Counted from the stretch's first letter, positions 46,417 to 56,526 are shown. The stretch: DNA of 64,000 nucleotides from Planctomycetota bacterium (GCA_021791715.1 JAJYWB010000008.1:1-64000); one strand, 5' to 3'. Program-made: numbers and translations. The notes: a model not told the origin generated them from the letters alone.

Positions 46417-48354
46417 ATGAAAACTTCCGCCCGAAGTTTACGATTCTTTTTCTTTATTTGCGTGATTCAGCCGGTTTTTCTGATCTCTCAAGCGAACGCG
46501 CAATGGTTTCAACGACCCGCGCGTGATGATTCCAAACCGACGGTCGCGAGCGATTCCACGTCCGCGCCCAAGGAAGCGAAGAAAACCGAACGACCGCGAC
46601 GGAAATTTTTGCCGCGGATCTTCGGTCGGTTCGGTTCGGATCAAGGCTCGGCGAAAACCGGGTCGGGGTCGGATCGATCCGCGCCGGCGCGCATCGATCA
46701 ACGAACGGCGGACTCCGCGCAAAAGAAGCAGGAATCGCTGTCGAATCGAGAACCCGAAGGCTTAAATCGTTCGGGATCTCGCCCGTTGGTTCCCGCGCGC
46801 GCCGATCCATTGAATCCCGGCGCAAATCCATCGCAAACGGTCGCCCCAACCAATGGATCGGGGTTTGATCCCAATCAAGAAACATCATTCGATCCCAACG
46901 TCGAGCTCAACTCGACCGCCCCCTCGGCTGCGAATCAGCCGGGCGAAGGGACCTCGAACGTCCGCAACGTATCGCAAAATCCGCCTCGCAAGCCGCGAGC
47001 GGAGCACTACGAAATCGAAACCCACGGGATGCCGAAGCCGAATACGCTTTCCAACAAAGATGTGAACCCTTTGATTGAAGGCTCGTTGGGGCCTGAAGGC
47101 GTGTTCATGCAATTACCGATGGCTCTCACCGATATCGGCGGCGGCACTGCGCCCTCGGCGATCGCCAATAAGGTGCGATCCGCCGAGCAGACGGGATTTC
47201 TGGCGCGCGGGCTGGGGATCCAGAAAGCTCCGATCAAAGCTTACGGCTGGATTGAAAACAGCGTCAACGTCAACGCCAACGGCAGGCCGACGAACGATAG
47301 CAACTTCAGCGTCTATCCCGATCGTCTCGCCAATCAGTGGATGGGAAACCAGTATTACCTCGTGCTCGAGAACCCGATCGAGCAGCAAGATACGGTAAAC
47401 TTCGGCTTTCGCGTCGACACCCTGTTTGGTAACGACTGGCATTTCACCAAATCGTTCGGGATGTTCGACGGATCGTTTCCCAACAACGCGTTCGCCGGGA
47501 TCGACTTTCCCCAGATTTACGGCGAAATGCACCTGCCGATTTTCACCAAGGGAGGGATCGATATCAAAGGAGGTCGATGGTATTCGATCGGCGGATACGA
47601 AGGCGCTCCCGCGATCGCACGCCCGCTCTTATCGATTCCTTACTCGTTCAACTACACTCCGTTTACTTTCTTCGGCCTCCTCAGCACGTTCCATCTCACC
47701 GATCGAATCAACATTTTTAATGGAACAGTGAACGGCTGGGATCGATGGCTGAATGAATCATATAAATGGGGTTATATTGGCGGGTTTACGTGGATTTCGC
47801 GCACCGGGCGGAACACGCTCGGGTTCACGTTCGTCAACGGTTCGGATCAGTTGCCGTATTTCTTGCCCGCGAACACGCCGTACTCGCCCACGTCGACCCC
47901 GCCGATCGGGTTCCTGGGAGGACGGATCAATCCGTTCTACGGCGCGAGCCAACGGAGTTATTTCTCGTCGGTCTGGACGCACAAGTGGAGCGAGAAGCTT
48001 TTGCAAGTGGCCGAGACCGATCAGGTTTACGATCCCGCCGAACCGGGCTACAGCAAGAACGGAGCGGTCTCGAGCATCGCGTATTACGGCCTGGTGAACT
48101 GGTTCCTCTACTCGTTCACGCCCAAAGTGACCGGCGTGTGGCGAGCGGAAACGTTCTGGGATCCGTACGGCGCCGCGACGGGAGTGCCCAACACGTATCA
48201 CGAAATGACGGTCGGGCTCGTTTACAAACCCAAGCCCTGGCTCTGGATTCGCCCCGAGGCGCGGATCGACTGGGTTCAGGGAACCCCGGTCTTCAACGAC
48301 TCGACCCGGCGAAGCCAATTGACGTTCGCGATGGACGTCATTCTCTTGTTCTAA
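46417..48354 (+). CDS. Outer-membrane beta-barrel porin (OmpL/BBP2-like)
   Basis: 645 residues. A signal peptide (RFFFFICVIQPVFLISQANA) is followed by a long Ser/Pro/Asn spacer (about 30-190). The barrel domain follows, rich in aromatic alternation: YGWIENSVNVNANG, NQYYLVLENPIEQQDTVNFG, FAGIDFPQIYGEMHLP, GGRWYSIGGYEG, WISRTGRNTLGFTFVNG, and a final WLWIRPEARIDWVQG ending in AMDVILLF. This pattern and the terminal aromatic residue match putative beta-barrel porin-2 proteins of planctomycetes. It should sit in the outer membrane; cargo is unknown. Confidence 0.88.
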   Translation: MKTSARSLRFFFFICVIQPVFLISQANAQWFQRPARDDSKPTVASDSTSAPKEAKKTERPRRKFLPRIFGRFGSDQGSAKTGSGSDRSAPARIDQRTADSAQKKQESLSNREPEGLNRSGSRPLVPARADPLNPGANPSQTVAPTNGSGFDPNQETSFDPNVELNSTAPSAANQPGEGTSNVRNVSQNPPRKPRAEHYEIETHGMPKPNTLSNKDVNPLIEGSLGPEGVFMQLPMALTDIGGGTAPSAIANKVRSAEQTGFLARGLGIQKAPIKAYGWIENSVNVNANGRPTNDSNFSVYPDRLANQWMGNQYYLVLENPIEQQDTVNFGFRVDTLFGNDWHFTKSFGMFDGSFPNNAFAGIDFPQIYGEMHLPIFTKGGIDIKGGRWYSIGGYEGAPAIARPLLSIPYSFNYTPFTFFGLLSTFHLTDRINIFNGTVNGWDRWLNESYKWGYIGGFTWISRTGRNTLGFTFVNGSDQLPYFLPANTPYSPTSTPPIGFLGGRINPFYGASQRSYFSSVWTHKWSEKLLQVAETDQVYDPAEPGYSKNGAVSSIAYYGLVNWFLYSFTPKVTGVWRAETFWDPYGAATGVPNTYHEMTVGLVYKPKPWLWIRPEARIDWVQGTPVFNDSTRRSQLTFAMDVILLF

Positions 48355-48439
48355 ATCGTGTGTTTATGCTTATTCTCGGTTCGATCGACTCGCTCACGAC
48401 GAACCGTCGTATGCGATTTTCAGGTACGGAGGCTTGATC

Positions 48440-49360
48440 ATGTTGGTGAATCTTTTAACGGCGTGTTTGATCTGCGGCTTCATGGACGGGGAAAAGGCCG
48501 ACGCGACTCCGGCGAACCCGATCCATATCACCCCCGAGGCGCGCCAGGGAGGGGTCGAGCCGCACTCGAAACGCGAGGCGCGCGCCGACGGCGGACTGAT
48601 CGACGTCCGCATCCCCACTCCCAATTCGGTCGTCGTCGTCATGTCGGGAACCGTCGCGGCGAACGCGTACCTCGGTTGCCGCTCGTACGCCGAACAAAAC
48701 TTCCATCTCGTTCAAGAACTCGAGATCGCGAGCTCCGACCCCGCTGTGAAACAGGTTGAACTCACCGTCGAAAGCTCGATGGCGGGCTACCTGCGGGGTC
48801 GCTATAAAGGCTCCGCGGGGACGGTCAAACTCGCGAGCATGTCGCTCCGCCCCGTCTCCTGGGACGGCACGCCGCTTCAGATCGGACACCAGCCGGTCAT
48901 GATCGAAGGAACTCAAGGTCAACTTGTGAACATTCACTTGCCTCATATGGAAGGCCCGCCGATGCCCGTCGGGCGATACCTCCTCGTCGCCGATTTTTCG
49001 ATCTACGCCGAGGCGTCGGGGATTTGCGACGGCCACTCGGTCGTCGATTTCTCCCCCAGCACGGCGCTGCCGGACAACTGGGTGCGCGCCCGCGACGCGT
49101 TCCAGGGGGTCGATAAATCGGGCTTCGGCTTCGCGATCGTCGTCTCGGCGAGCCCCGTCACCACCAGCCCGTTCAAATCTACGGCGCATGCTCGCAAACG
49201 CATTTCGATCGATTCCAAAGCCGGCCGCGATTCCCGCGTCGTCGCGTCCAAACCCGATCTCCCTCCGCTTCCCGTCGAATTCGCGAATATCAAGACGTTG
49301 AATCAAAACGCTTTTGATAAAAGCATTCTCAAATCCGCAACCGCGCCTTCGCTCCGTTGA
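48440..49360 (+). CDS. Secreted protein of unknown function
   Basis: 306 residues from ATG 48440, which GGAGG (about 48428-48432) precedes at good distance; a TTG at 48434 is less likely. The N-terminus MLVNLLTACLICGF is hydrophobic and may be a short signal or lipoprotein-like leader. The body is beta-rich (VVVVMSGTVAANAYLGCRSY, VKQVELTVESSMAGYLRGRY, GRYLLVADFSIYAEASGIC). No family is recognised. It lies 85 bases after the porin gene on the same strand and may be co-transcribed with it. Confidence 0.75.
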   Translation: MLVNLLTACLICGFMDGEKADATPANPIHITPEARQGGVEPHSKREARADGGLIDVRIPTPNSVVVVMSGTVAANAYLGCRSYAEQNFHLVQELEIASSDPAVKQVELTVESSMAGYLRGRYKGSAGTVKLASMSLRPVSWDGTPLQIGHQPVMIEGTQGQLVNIHLPHMEGPPMPVGRYLLVADFSIYAEASGICDGHSVVDFSPSTALPDNWVRARDAFQGVDKSGFGFAIVVSASPVTTSPFKSTAHARKRISIDSKAGRDSRVVASKPDLPPLPVEFANIKTLNQNAFDKSILKSATAPSLR

Positions 49361-49426
49361 CCGAAGGCTTCGACCGAGCGAACGGCTCGATTTCACGCGT
49401 CGAATCGAAGTCGAATCGAATTCTAA

Positions 49427-49478
49427 GAACGCGCCGATCGCCGAAAATTCGCGGATCGGTCGGCGCGTTCATTTTATT
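49427..49478 (+). terminator. Intrinsic terminator
   Basis: A perfect 11-bp stem GAACGCGCCGA/TCGGCGCGTTC (49427-49437 with 49460-49470) is followed by ATTTTATT. It lies about 65 bases after the stop of the secreted protein gene and suits the end of the porin-secreted protein transcript. Confidence 0.75.
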
Positions 49479-49489
49479 ATAAAGATCAT

Positions 49490-49800
49490 TTTTGAATCAA
49501 GAATCGCCGCCAATCAATCCGCGACCTCGGCGTTTCGCGCGCTCTCGAATCGCGTAAACGATCACGTCGGCGTATTTATTATTATTTGAAAATTTTCTTT
49601 GAATCAACAATTGGCGTGAATCGGCGATCCACCTCGGAGCGAATCTCACGCTCTCGAATCGCGTGCGCGATCACTCTGAGCTTTCTCTCTTTTATAAAAA
49701 TAATTCTTGAATCAACGATCGCCGCGAATCAACGTTCGGCATCGGCGCGCATCCCGCGCTCTCGTATCGCGTGCGCGATCACATCGGCGAGAATTTTATC
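49490..49800. repeat. Decayed tandem copies of the epimerase gene's 3' tail
   Basis: The landmark GCTCTCGAATCGCGT recurs at 49541, 49650 and (as GCTCTCGTATCGCGT) 49758, with a period of 108-109 bp. Each copy also begins with a GAATCAA-x-AATCG-like segment. The third copy includes the true last codons of the minus-strand epimerase gene (ends 49729). The first two lie beyond its stop and are diverged, so they look like old tandem duplications of the gene end. Confidence 0.75.
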
Positions 49801-50718
49801 TAGATCGCGCGTCGGCTCGTAACCGATCAATCGACGTATCTTCGTCAGATCGGGTACTCGCCTATTCATGTCTTCAAACCCTTCGGTATACGCCTCGTGA
49901 TACGGAACCAGCCGGATCGGCGCGTTCGACCCCGTCGCGGCGCGAACGCGTTCGGCGAGTTCGAGAATCGTCACCTCCTGGTCGTTGCCGACGTTGAAAA
50001 CGTCGCCCCGGGCCTTGGGATGAACAATCAATCGCACAAGAGCCGAAACGACGTCGGCGACATGGCCGAAACAGCGGGTTTGCTTGCCGTCGCCGTAAAC
50101 CGTGATCGGCTCGCCCGTGAGCGCCTGCTCGACGAATCGAGGTATCACCATCCCGTAACGCCCCGTTTGCCTCGGCCCGACGGTGTTGAACAGCCGAGCC
50201 ACGACGACCGGAAGCCTCGATTGATGCCAGAACGCGAGCGCCAGGAATTCGTCGACCGCCTTGGCGCACGCGTATGCCCAGCGTCGCGTCGTCGTCGGCC
50301 CCAGAACGCAATCGTCCCCCTCCGAAAACGGAACCTTGATCCCCTTGCCGTAAACTTCACTTGTTGATGTGATTAAGATCGGTCGGCGATACCGCGCGCA
50401 CGCGCGCAGCACCACATCGGTGCCGTTGACGATCGTCTCGATCGTCTTGACGGGCTCCTCCACAACCAGACGCACGCCGACGGCGCTCGCCAGATGAAAA
50501 ACCGCGCCGCATTCCTGAACGCACGCCTCGACGACGCGCTGATCGGTCACGCTCGCGACGCGGAGCTCGAACCGAGGGTCCGATTCGAGCCCCGCCACGT
50601 TTTCATATCGACCCGTACTGAGATCGTCGAGTGCGAGAACCGAGTCTCCTTGTTCGAGCAAACGCTCGATCAAATGCCCGCCGATAAAACCCGCTCCGCC
50701 GGTCACCAAATAACGCAT
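49729..50718 (-). CDS. NAD-dependent epimerase/dehydratase (nucleotide-sugar type)
   Basis: 329 residues from ATG 50718. Extended SDR features: TGGAGFIGGHLIERLLEQG, LALDDLSTGRYENV, HLASAVGVRLVVEEP, Ser/Thr in STSEVYGKG, YACAK (YxxxK), and RLFNTVGPRQTGRYGMVIP with VYGDGKQTRCFGHVADVV. The sequence is closest by eye to UDP-glucuronate decarboxylase or UDP-glucose 4-epimerase-like enzymes, so a role in cell-surface glycans is likely; the exact reaction is not assignable. It begins 4 bases after the HNH gene stop, so the two are co-transcribed. Confidence 0.9.
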   Translation of the reverse strand: MRYLVTGGAGFIGGHLIERLLEQGDSVLALDDLSTGRYENVAGLESDPRFELRVASVTDQRVVEACVQECGAVFHLASAVGVRLVVEEPVKTIETIVNGTDVVLRACARYRRPILITSTSEVYGKGIKVPFSEGDDCVLGPTTTRRWAYACAKAVDEFLALAFWHQSRLPVVVARLFNTVGPRQTGRYGMVIPRFVEQALTGEPITVYGDGKQTRCFGHVADVVSALVRLIVHPKARGDVFNVGNDQEVTILELAERVRAATGSNAPIRLVPYHEAYTEGFEDMNRRVPDLTKIRRLIGYEPTRDLDKILADVIAHAIRERGMRADAER

Positions 50719-50722
50719 GAAA

Positions 50723-51388
50723 TCAGCATCTCTCTCGACCATGTTCATGACGATGCGAATGCCGAACCGGGTGCGGGTGCGGAGGAGGAGCGGGCTCCTC
50801 CATCGGCACGTTCCAGTACGCCTCGCTCAGGAACCGCGACCAGCTTTCGATCCGCGTCGTCGGGCCCGAATACATCGGCTTCCACGACGGCCGAAACGGC
50901 TTGCGGCGCAGCGCCATGTTCGCCCGCTCGGGCGTTCGGTTCGCTTTCTTGGCGTTGCACGCGACACACGCGAGCACGCAGTTCTCCCATGTCGTCGTTC
51001 CGCCCAACGAACGAGGAACGACGTGATCGATCGTCAGCTCCTCGCTCCCCGGCTGAACGCCGCAGTATTGGCACGTCGCATGATCACGCTTAAGAATGTT
51101 CCTGCGGCTGAACGTGACCGCCGCCTCGCGGTAACGATCGTACCGCGTCAGCGTGATCACCTCGGGCACGCGGAGGCGGAAAGTCACCGCGCGGATCATC
51201 GGCTCCCCTTCCCGGGGCTCGAGCCGTGCCCAATCGGACCACGAGTACAAGCGGAAATCCTCGGGGTCGACCACTTTCGCCGTCTCGTTCCAAAGCATCG
51301 TCAGAGACCGCGCGACCGTGGCCACGTTGACCGGCTGCCAATTCCGGTTCAACACCAGCGTTGGGCGCTCTAGAACCGCCTGAGACAT
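50723..51388 (-). CDS. HNH endonuclease
   Basis: 221 residues with a zinc-type HNH nuclease domain: CQYCG (first Cys pair), LTIDHVVPRSLGG (catalytic Asp-His), NCVLACVACNAKK (second Cys pair and Asn). The N-terminal 100 residues (LVLNRNWQPVNVATVARSL) match the stand-alone HNH family common in planctomycetes and actinobacteria. The C-terminus is rich in Pro and His. Role unknown; nuclease activity is inferred from the intact motif. It leads a two-gene unit with the epimerase. Confidence 0.92.
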   Translation of the reverse strand: MSQAVLERPTLVLNRNWQPVNVATVARSLTMLWNETAKVVDPEDFRLYSWSDWARLEPREGEPMIRAVTFRLRVPEVITLTRYDRYREAAVTFSRRNILKRDHATCQYCGVQPGSEELTIDHVVPRSLGGTTTWENCVLACVACNAKKANRTPERANMALRRKPFRPSWKPMYSGPTTRIESWSRFLSEAYWNVPMEEPAPPPHPHPVRHSHRHEHGRERC

Positions 51389-51931
51389 GCATCGCCTCCT
51401 GAGATCAGACCGGGTGAAAATCGTTGCGTCGTTTCACGGTGACTCGGGATTTCGGAACACGCGGGTGCGCGTGCCACTATTAAACCAAACATCCCACCCG
51501 GTTTGCCAACACCGAACGCGCGAAGATTTCAAGAAAAACGCCGCCGAGCCCCTTCCGACGCCCGTTTCTCGCAATCAACGACGTTTGGACAACAATACGA
51601 TCGATCGGGTTCAAACATTTTCGATTCACACCCGATCGTCCTCGAACATAAGCCTTTCGCCCGCCTTTTCGGTCGATTCCCAAACCCGCGCGATCCAGAC
51701 ATCACCCCGTTCTTCATTCCCACGATCACCCGATTCACCCGACTTTCGGTTTGTTCCCCAACCCCAAGGCGCCGTATAATGATTGTTGAACAACCCGCCC
51801 GCACGCCGATTGAGCGTTCGGACACGACGATCACCGCGAGCGAGCGATCGTCGCCTTACCTCGCGATCTCAACCCGCCGATGCGACCGAGAACGCCTTAA
51901 ACCCTCCCCCGAATCCGCCCGGAAGCGCCGT
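51389..51931. other. Divergent intergenic region
   Basis: It separates the HNH gene (minus) and the second DUF1549/1553 gene (plus). The plus-strand frame is open through most of it, but the stretch before ATG 51932 is polar, low in conserved look and without a leader peptide, so it is taken as non-coding. GGAAG precedes ATG 51932 by 6 bases. Confidence 0.5.
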
Positions 51932-54790
51932 ATGACAATCAAGACGTCGACCAAAAACCGCGGCGAAATCCACGCGTCGATCGTCGGAATCGTCGCGGCT
52001 GCGAGCGTCGTTCTCCTCGTCTCCACGCGTTTCGGCTTCGCCGCCGACGCACAATCTCCAGACGCGGCGGCCAAGGCCGATGCCGAGTTCTTTGAAGCAC
52101 GAGTCAGGCCCGTTCTGATCGCGAACTGCCTGTCGTGCCACGGTCCCGACAAGCAAAAATCGGGGCTAAGAATCGACTCTCGCGAGGCGATTTTGAAGGG
52201 CGGCGAAACCGGCCCCGCAGTCGTCCCCGGTAAACCGCACGAAAGCCTCCTCGTCGACGCAATCGAGGGGCGGGGGGATCTCAAAATGCCCCCCAAGAAA
52301 ACGCTTTCTCCGCAAGTCGTCGCCGATCTTAAACGCTGGATCGAAACCGGAGCAATTTGGCCCAAAACCGCGGGTTCCGCGGCCGATCCCCGCGCCGAGG
52401 CCTGGAAAAGGCACTGGGCGTTCCAAAAGATTGCCGACCCCAAACTTCCTGAAGTGAAAGATAAAGCGTGGCCCCGATCGTCGGTCGATCATTTCATCCT
52501 CGCCAAAATCGAGGAAAAAGGACTCGCGCCTTCGCCCCAGGCCGATCGCTTAACCCTCATCCGCCGCGCCTCGTTCGATCTGATCGGTCTGCCACCCACC
52601 CCCGAAGAGGTTCAGGCGTTCCAGGCCGATCCCGCCCCCACTCCGGAAGCCTTCGCCAAAATCGTCGATCGACTCCTCGCCTCTCCCCGCTACGGCGAAC
52701 GCTGGGGGCGTCGCTGGCTCGACGTCGCGCGCTACGCCGACACCAAGGGCTATGTTTTCCTCGACGAACTCGATTATCCGTGGGCGTATACATATCGTGA
52801 TTACGTGATTGAATCGTTCAATAAAGATTTGCCTTATGATCAATTTCTGATCGAACAGCTCGCCGCCGATAAAATCATCCAGGGGGACGACCGCAAGTCG
52901 CTCCGCGCGCTCGGCTTCCTCACGGTTGGAAGCCGCTTTATGAACAACAACGAAGATATCCTCGACGATCGAGTCGACGCGACGACCCGCGGGTTGATGG
53001 GGCTCACGGTCGCATGTGCTCGCTGTCATGATCATAAGTTTGATCCGATCCCGGCGAGGGATTATTACGCGCTCCGCGGGGTTTTCGCGAGCTGCGTCGA
53101 GCCCGTCGTTCCGCCGCTTTACGACAAGCCCCCCGCGACTCCCGAATACGCCGCTTACGAAAAAGAACTGGCGAAACGCGAACGCGAACTCGCCGACTTT
53201 ATCGATCAAAGATATGCCGAATTGATCGATTCAACGATCGTTCGCGTCGGCGAATACCTGCTCGCGGCGCTCGAATCGCGCGGTCGGCCCGATACGCGTG
53301 ATTTTATGATCATCGCCGAGGGTAAAGAGTTGAACCCGAAGATGACTCGCCGCTGGCGCAGGCTGCTCGACCGCACGAGCAAGGGATTCGATCCCGTTTT
53401 CGCTCCGTTGCATCGGCTCGCCGCGATCCCTCCCGCCGACTTCGAAAAACAAGCTCCCGGAGCGATCGAGGCTTGGACGCGTGAAGCCGATCCCGCCAAA
53501 CGCGTGAATCCGCTGATGATCAAAACTCTCTCGAATCCTTATCCCAAAACGTTCGCCGAATCGGTGCGCCGAATCGGCGCTGCGCTTCGCGGTAGCGAGC
53601 GAATCTGGCTCGATTACGAACGTCGAGCGAAACTCAACGGAGTTTCGGTTCAATCGCTTCCGGACCCCGCTCACGAAAGCCTGAGGCTCGTGTTTCACCA
53701 GCCGAACGGACCGCTCGATATCCCGATCAACCGCGAGGGGGATCTCGATTTCATCGCCGATCGTCCGTCGCAGGATAAGCTCAAAAAGCTCAAAGAAGCG
53801 GTTCAGCACTGGCGGGTGAAGGGAAAGGGAGCTCCGCCGCGGGCGATGACGGTCGAGGATCTGCCGAATCCCGTCGAGCCTCGCGTCTTTATCCGCGGCA
53901 ATCCGGGCAATCTCGGCGAACCGACGCCCCGCCGCTTTCTTGAAGTCTTAAGCAAACCCGACCGCAAGCCTTATCGTGAAGGCTCGGGAAGGCTTGAACT
54001 CGCTCGCGACATCGCCTCCAAAGACAATCCCCTCACCGCTCGCGTTTTCGTCAATCGCGTGTGGATGTGGCATATGGGTAACCCGCTCGTTTCAACCCCG
54101 GGTGATTTCGGCCTGCGAAGCGACCCGCCGACCCACCCCGAACTGCTCGATCACCTCGCCAAGACGTTCATCGACGGCGGCTGGTCGATCAAGGCGCTTC
54201 ATCGTAGAATTATGTTGTCATCAACATATCAACAGGCGAGCGGCGATCGATCCGAATGCCGCTCGGTCGACCCCGAGAACGCGCTCTGGTGGCGCGCCGA
54301 GCGTCGTCCGCTCGATTTCGAGGCGGCGCGCGACGCGATCCTCGCGGTATCGGGAGGGCTCGACGGTTCGATCGGCGGTCCCTCGTTTCCCGATCTCGCC
54401 GATTCCCGCTCGACCCGCCGCACGATGTACGCTCGGATCGATCGGCTCAACCTCCCCGGAATCTTCCGAGCGTTCGATTTCCCGACCCCCGATTCGACCA
54501 ACCCCAAACGAGACGTCACCTCGGTCCCTCCCCAGGCTCTTTTTTATATGAATCATCCCTGGGTGATGAACGCCGCGGCGAAAACGCTCAAACGCCCAGA
54601 GATCGTCGCCGTGAAAACGCTCGACGAGCGAGTCGACGCGCTTTATCGCCTTTGCTTCGGCCGAACCGCCGAAGCCGACGAACGAGCGCTCGCGAACGAA
54701 TACCTTAAGCGCGCCGCGCTCGACGGACCCGAATGGAAACGCTATGTTCAAGCTCTATTTATGAGCAATGAATTTTATTTTGTCGATTGA
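51932..54790 (+). CDS. DUF1549/DUF1553 protein with cytochrome-c-like N-terminus
   Basis: 952 residues with a signal peptide (about 14-38, IVGIVAAASVVLLVSTRFGFAAD). The PSCyt1-type cytochrome-like module holds ANCLSCHGPDKQKSGLRIDS and LKMPPKKTLS. DUF1549 follows (SVDHFILAKIEEKGLAPSP, FDLIGLPPTPEEV, RYGERWGRRWLDVARYADT, and heme-like CARCHDHKFDPI), then DUF1553 (ARVFVNRVWMWHMGNPLV, LDFEAARDAILAVSGGLDG). Two CxxCH motifs are intact. The function is not established; the domain order is standard for planctomycetes. It is followed 51 bases later by a DUF1501 gene. Confidence 0.94.
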   Translation: MTIKTSTKNRGEIHASIVGIVAAASVVLLVSTRFGFAADAQSPDAAAKADAEFFEARVRPVLIANCLSCHGPDKQKSGLRIDSREAILKGGETGPAVVPGKPHESLLVDAIEGRGDLKMPPKKTLSPQVVADLKRWIETGAIWPKTAGSAADPRAEAWKRHWAFQKIADPKLPEVKDKAWPRSSVDHFILAKIEEKGLAPSPQADRLTLIRRASFDLIGLPPTPEEVQAFQADPAPTPEAFAKIVDRLLASPRYGERWGRRWLDVARYADTKGYVFLDELDYPWAYTYRDYVIESFNKDLPYDQFLIEQLAADKIIQGDDRKSLRALGFLTVGSRFMNNNEDILDDRVDATTRGLMGLTVACARCHDHKFDPIPARDYYALRGVFASCVEPVVPPLYDKPPATPEYAAYEKELAKRERELADFIDQRYAELIDSTIVRVGEYLLAALESRGRPDTRDFMIIAEGKELNPKMTRRWRRLLDRTSKGFDPVFAPLHRLAAIPPADFEKQAPGAIEAWTREADPAKRVNPLMIKTLSNPYPKTFAESVRRIGAALRGSERIWLDYERRAKLNGVSVQSLPDPAHESLRLVFHQPNGPLDIPINREGDLDFIADRPSQDKLKKLKEAVQHWRVKGKGAPPRAMTVEDLPNPVEPRVFIRGNPGNLGEPTPRRFLEVLSKPDRKPYREGSGRLELARDIASKDNPLTARVFVNRVWMWHMGNPLVSTPGDFGLRSDPPTHPELLDHLAKTFIDGGWSIKALHRRIMLSSTYQQASGDRSECRSVDPENALWWRAERRPLDFEAARDAILAVSGGLDGSIGGPSFPDLADSRSTRRTMYARIDRLNLPGIFRAFDFPTPDSTNPKRDVTSVPPQALFYMNHPWVMNAAAKTLKRPEIVAVKTLDERVDALYRLCFGRTAEADERALANEYLKRAALDGPEWKRYVQALFMSNEFYFVD

Positions 54791-54841
54791 CGAGCCCGCG
54801 CCGAAGTCGAGCGACGCTTGGAGATCCAGGGAGAGATTGCG

Positions 54842-56269
54842 ATGGCTTATCATCGAGAGCGAATCGAAGACGCTTTTCTAACGCGCCGCGAGTTGTTGAC
54901 CCGCGCCGGCATGGGAATGGGAATGATCGGCCTGGCGGGCCTGACCGCCGAGCCGGGTTCGATCGCGCGCGGAGCGACGACCGATCTCCATCCGCTCGCC
55001 CCCAAGGCGCCCCATTTCCCCGCCAAAGCGAAGCAAGTTGTGCATTTATTTATGAACGGCGGTCCGTCGCACGTCGATACGTTCGACCCCAAGCCGGCGC
55101 TCACCAAATATCACGGTAAACCGCTGCCGAGCCCGAATCTTCGTACCGAACGCAAGACCGGGCACGCGCTCGGCTCGCCTTATCCGTTCAAGAAATACGG
55201 TCAAAGCGGTATTGAAGTGAGCGATCTTTTCGCCAAGACCGCGCAACATGTCGACGATATGTGCGTGATTCGGTCGATGCACGCCGACGTTCCCAATCAT
55301 GAACCTTCGCTGATGCTGATGAATTGCGGCGAGAGCCGTCAGCCGAGGCCGAGCATGGGCGCCTGGGTGACCTACGGCCTCGGTTCCGAAAATCAAAACC
55401 TTCCGGGATTCATCGCGATGTGCCCCGGAGGATACCCGATCGTCGCAACCCAGAACTGGCGGTCGGCGTTCCTTCCCGGCGCCTATCAGGGAACCTATGT
55501 CGATACCGTACATACAGACATTCGCAAATTGATTGAGAACGTCCGCAACGACGCGATCCCCGCTTCGGATCAACGCAAACAGCTCGATTTATTACGCAGG
55601 CTCAACGAGCTGCACGCCGAGAAGCGAAGCCGCGACGGCAAGCTCGAATCGCGGATCCAGACATTTGAACTCGCTTATCGGATGCAATTCGAGGCGAGCG
55701 ACGCGTTCGACATTTCGCAAGAACCCGCCAAGATCCGCGAGCTTTACGGCGACGGAATTCACGGCCGCCAGCTTTTGATCACCCGCAGGCTACTCGAACG
55801 CGGCGTTCGATTCATCCAGGTTTGGAGCGGCGAGGGTCAACCGTGGGATAATCACGACAACATCAAAAACGCGCATCGCGATCTCGCCGCCAAGTGGGAC
55901 GGGCCGATCGCGGCGTTCCTTAAGGATTTGAAACAGCGAGGCATGCTTGAAAGTACGCTGGTGATGTGGGGAGGCGAGTTCGGCCGCACGCCCGTCGCCG
56001 AATTCCCTCAATTGAACGGTCGCGATCACAATCATTATGGTTTTTCGATGTGGCTCGCGGGAGGCGGGGTTAAAGGGGGCCACGTTCATGGAGCGACCGA
56101 CGAATTCGGCTTCGCCGCGGTTGAAGACAAAATGCACGTCCACGACCTTCACGCGACGATCCTCCGTCTTCTCGGCTTCGACCACGAAAAACTGACGTAC
56201 CGTTACGCCGGCCGCGATTTCCGCCTGACCGACGTCCACGGAAAAGTGATTCAATCGATTATCGCTTGA
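54842..56269 (+). CDS. DUF1501 protein, Tat-exported
   Basis: 475 residues from ATG 54842, with GGGAGAG upstream. The leader RRELLTRAGMGMGMIGLAG is Tat-like. Core motifs: LFMNGGPSHVDTFDPKPAL, SDLFAKTAQHVDDMCVIRSM, GVRFIQVWSGEGQPWDNHDN, MWGGEFGRTPVAEFP, GRDHNHYGFSMWLAGGGVKG. It is the partner of the DUF1549/1553 gene upstream. It differs from the DUF1501 protein at 22946-24268 in length and in the loop after the Tat leader, so the two are paralogues and not recent copies. Confidence 0.94.
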   Translation: MAYHRERIEDAFLTRRELLTRAGMGMGMIGLAGLTAEPGSIARGATTDLHPLAPKAPHFPAKAKQVVHLFMNGGPSHVDTFDPKPALTKYHGKPLPSPNLRTERKTGHALGSPYPFKKYGQSGIEVSDLFAKTAQHVDDMCVIRSMHADVPNHEPSLMLMNCGESRQPRPSMGAWVTYGLGSENQNLPGFIAMCPGGYPIVATQNWRSAFLPGAYQGTYVDTVHTDIRKLIENVRNDAIPASDQRKQLDLLRRLNELHAEKRSRDGKLESRIQTFELAYRMQFEASDAFDISQEPAKIRELYGDGIHGRQLLITRRLLERGVRFIQVWSGEGQPWDNHDNIKNAHRDLAAKWDGPIAAFLKDLKQRGMLESTLVMWGGEFGRTPVAEFPQLNGRDHNHYGFSMWLAGGGVKGGHVHGATDEFGFAAVEDKMHVHDLHATILRLLGFDHEKLTYRYAGRDFRLTDVHGKVIQSIIA

Positions 56270-56381
56270 TACATCCGCCTCGCCGGCGCGGTCGTAACGT
56301 GTGATCCGTTCCGATCGCGCACCGATTATAAACATCCTCGAAAAGCCGGTTTCGCGATCGAGAATAAAAATATGAAAATGC

Positions 56382-56406
56382 GGCTCACCAGGAGGTTCGC
56401 CCTCCC
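56382..56406. mobile_element. Right arm of a half-decayed palindromic element
   Basis: The right arm GGCTCACCAGGAGGTTCGCC (56382-56401 and on) is intact, and the preceding centre (AAACATCCTCGAAAAGCCGG, TTTCGCGATCGAG) matches the complete element 230 bases further on. The left arm is not recognisable. Confidence 0.7.
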
Positions 56407-56526
56407 AATTTTCGGTTTCGCTCCGCTGTTCATTTATTTCCTCCGATGTTCATGTATTTCCACCGCCGTTAATGTATTCGCCCCGCGGATAACCGATTCG
56501 CCCTTATATATCGGTTTATGCTGATT

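Noticed and set aside
51503-51931. 143-residue N-terminal extension of the second DUF1549 protein
   Set aside because: The extension is polar and lacks similarity to the family. The signal peptide follows ATG 51932, which also has a binding site.
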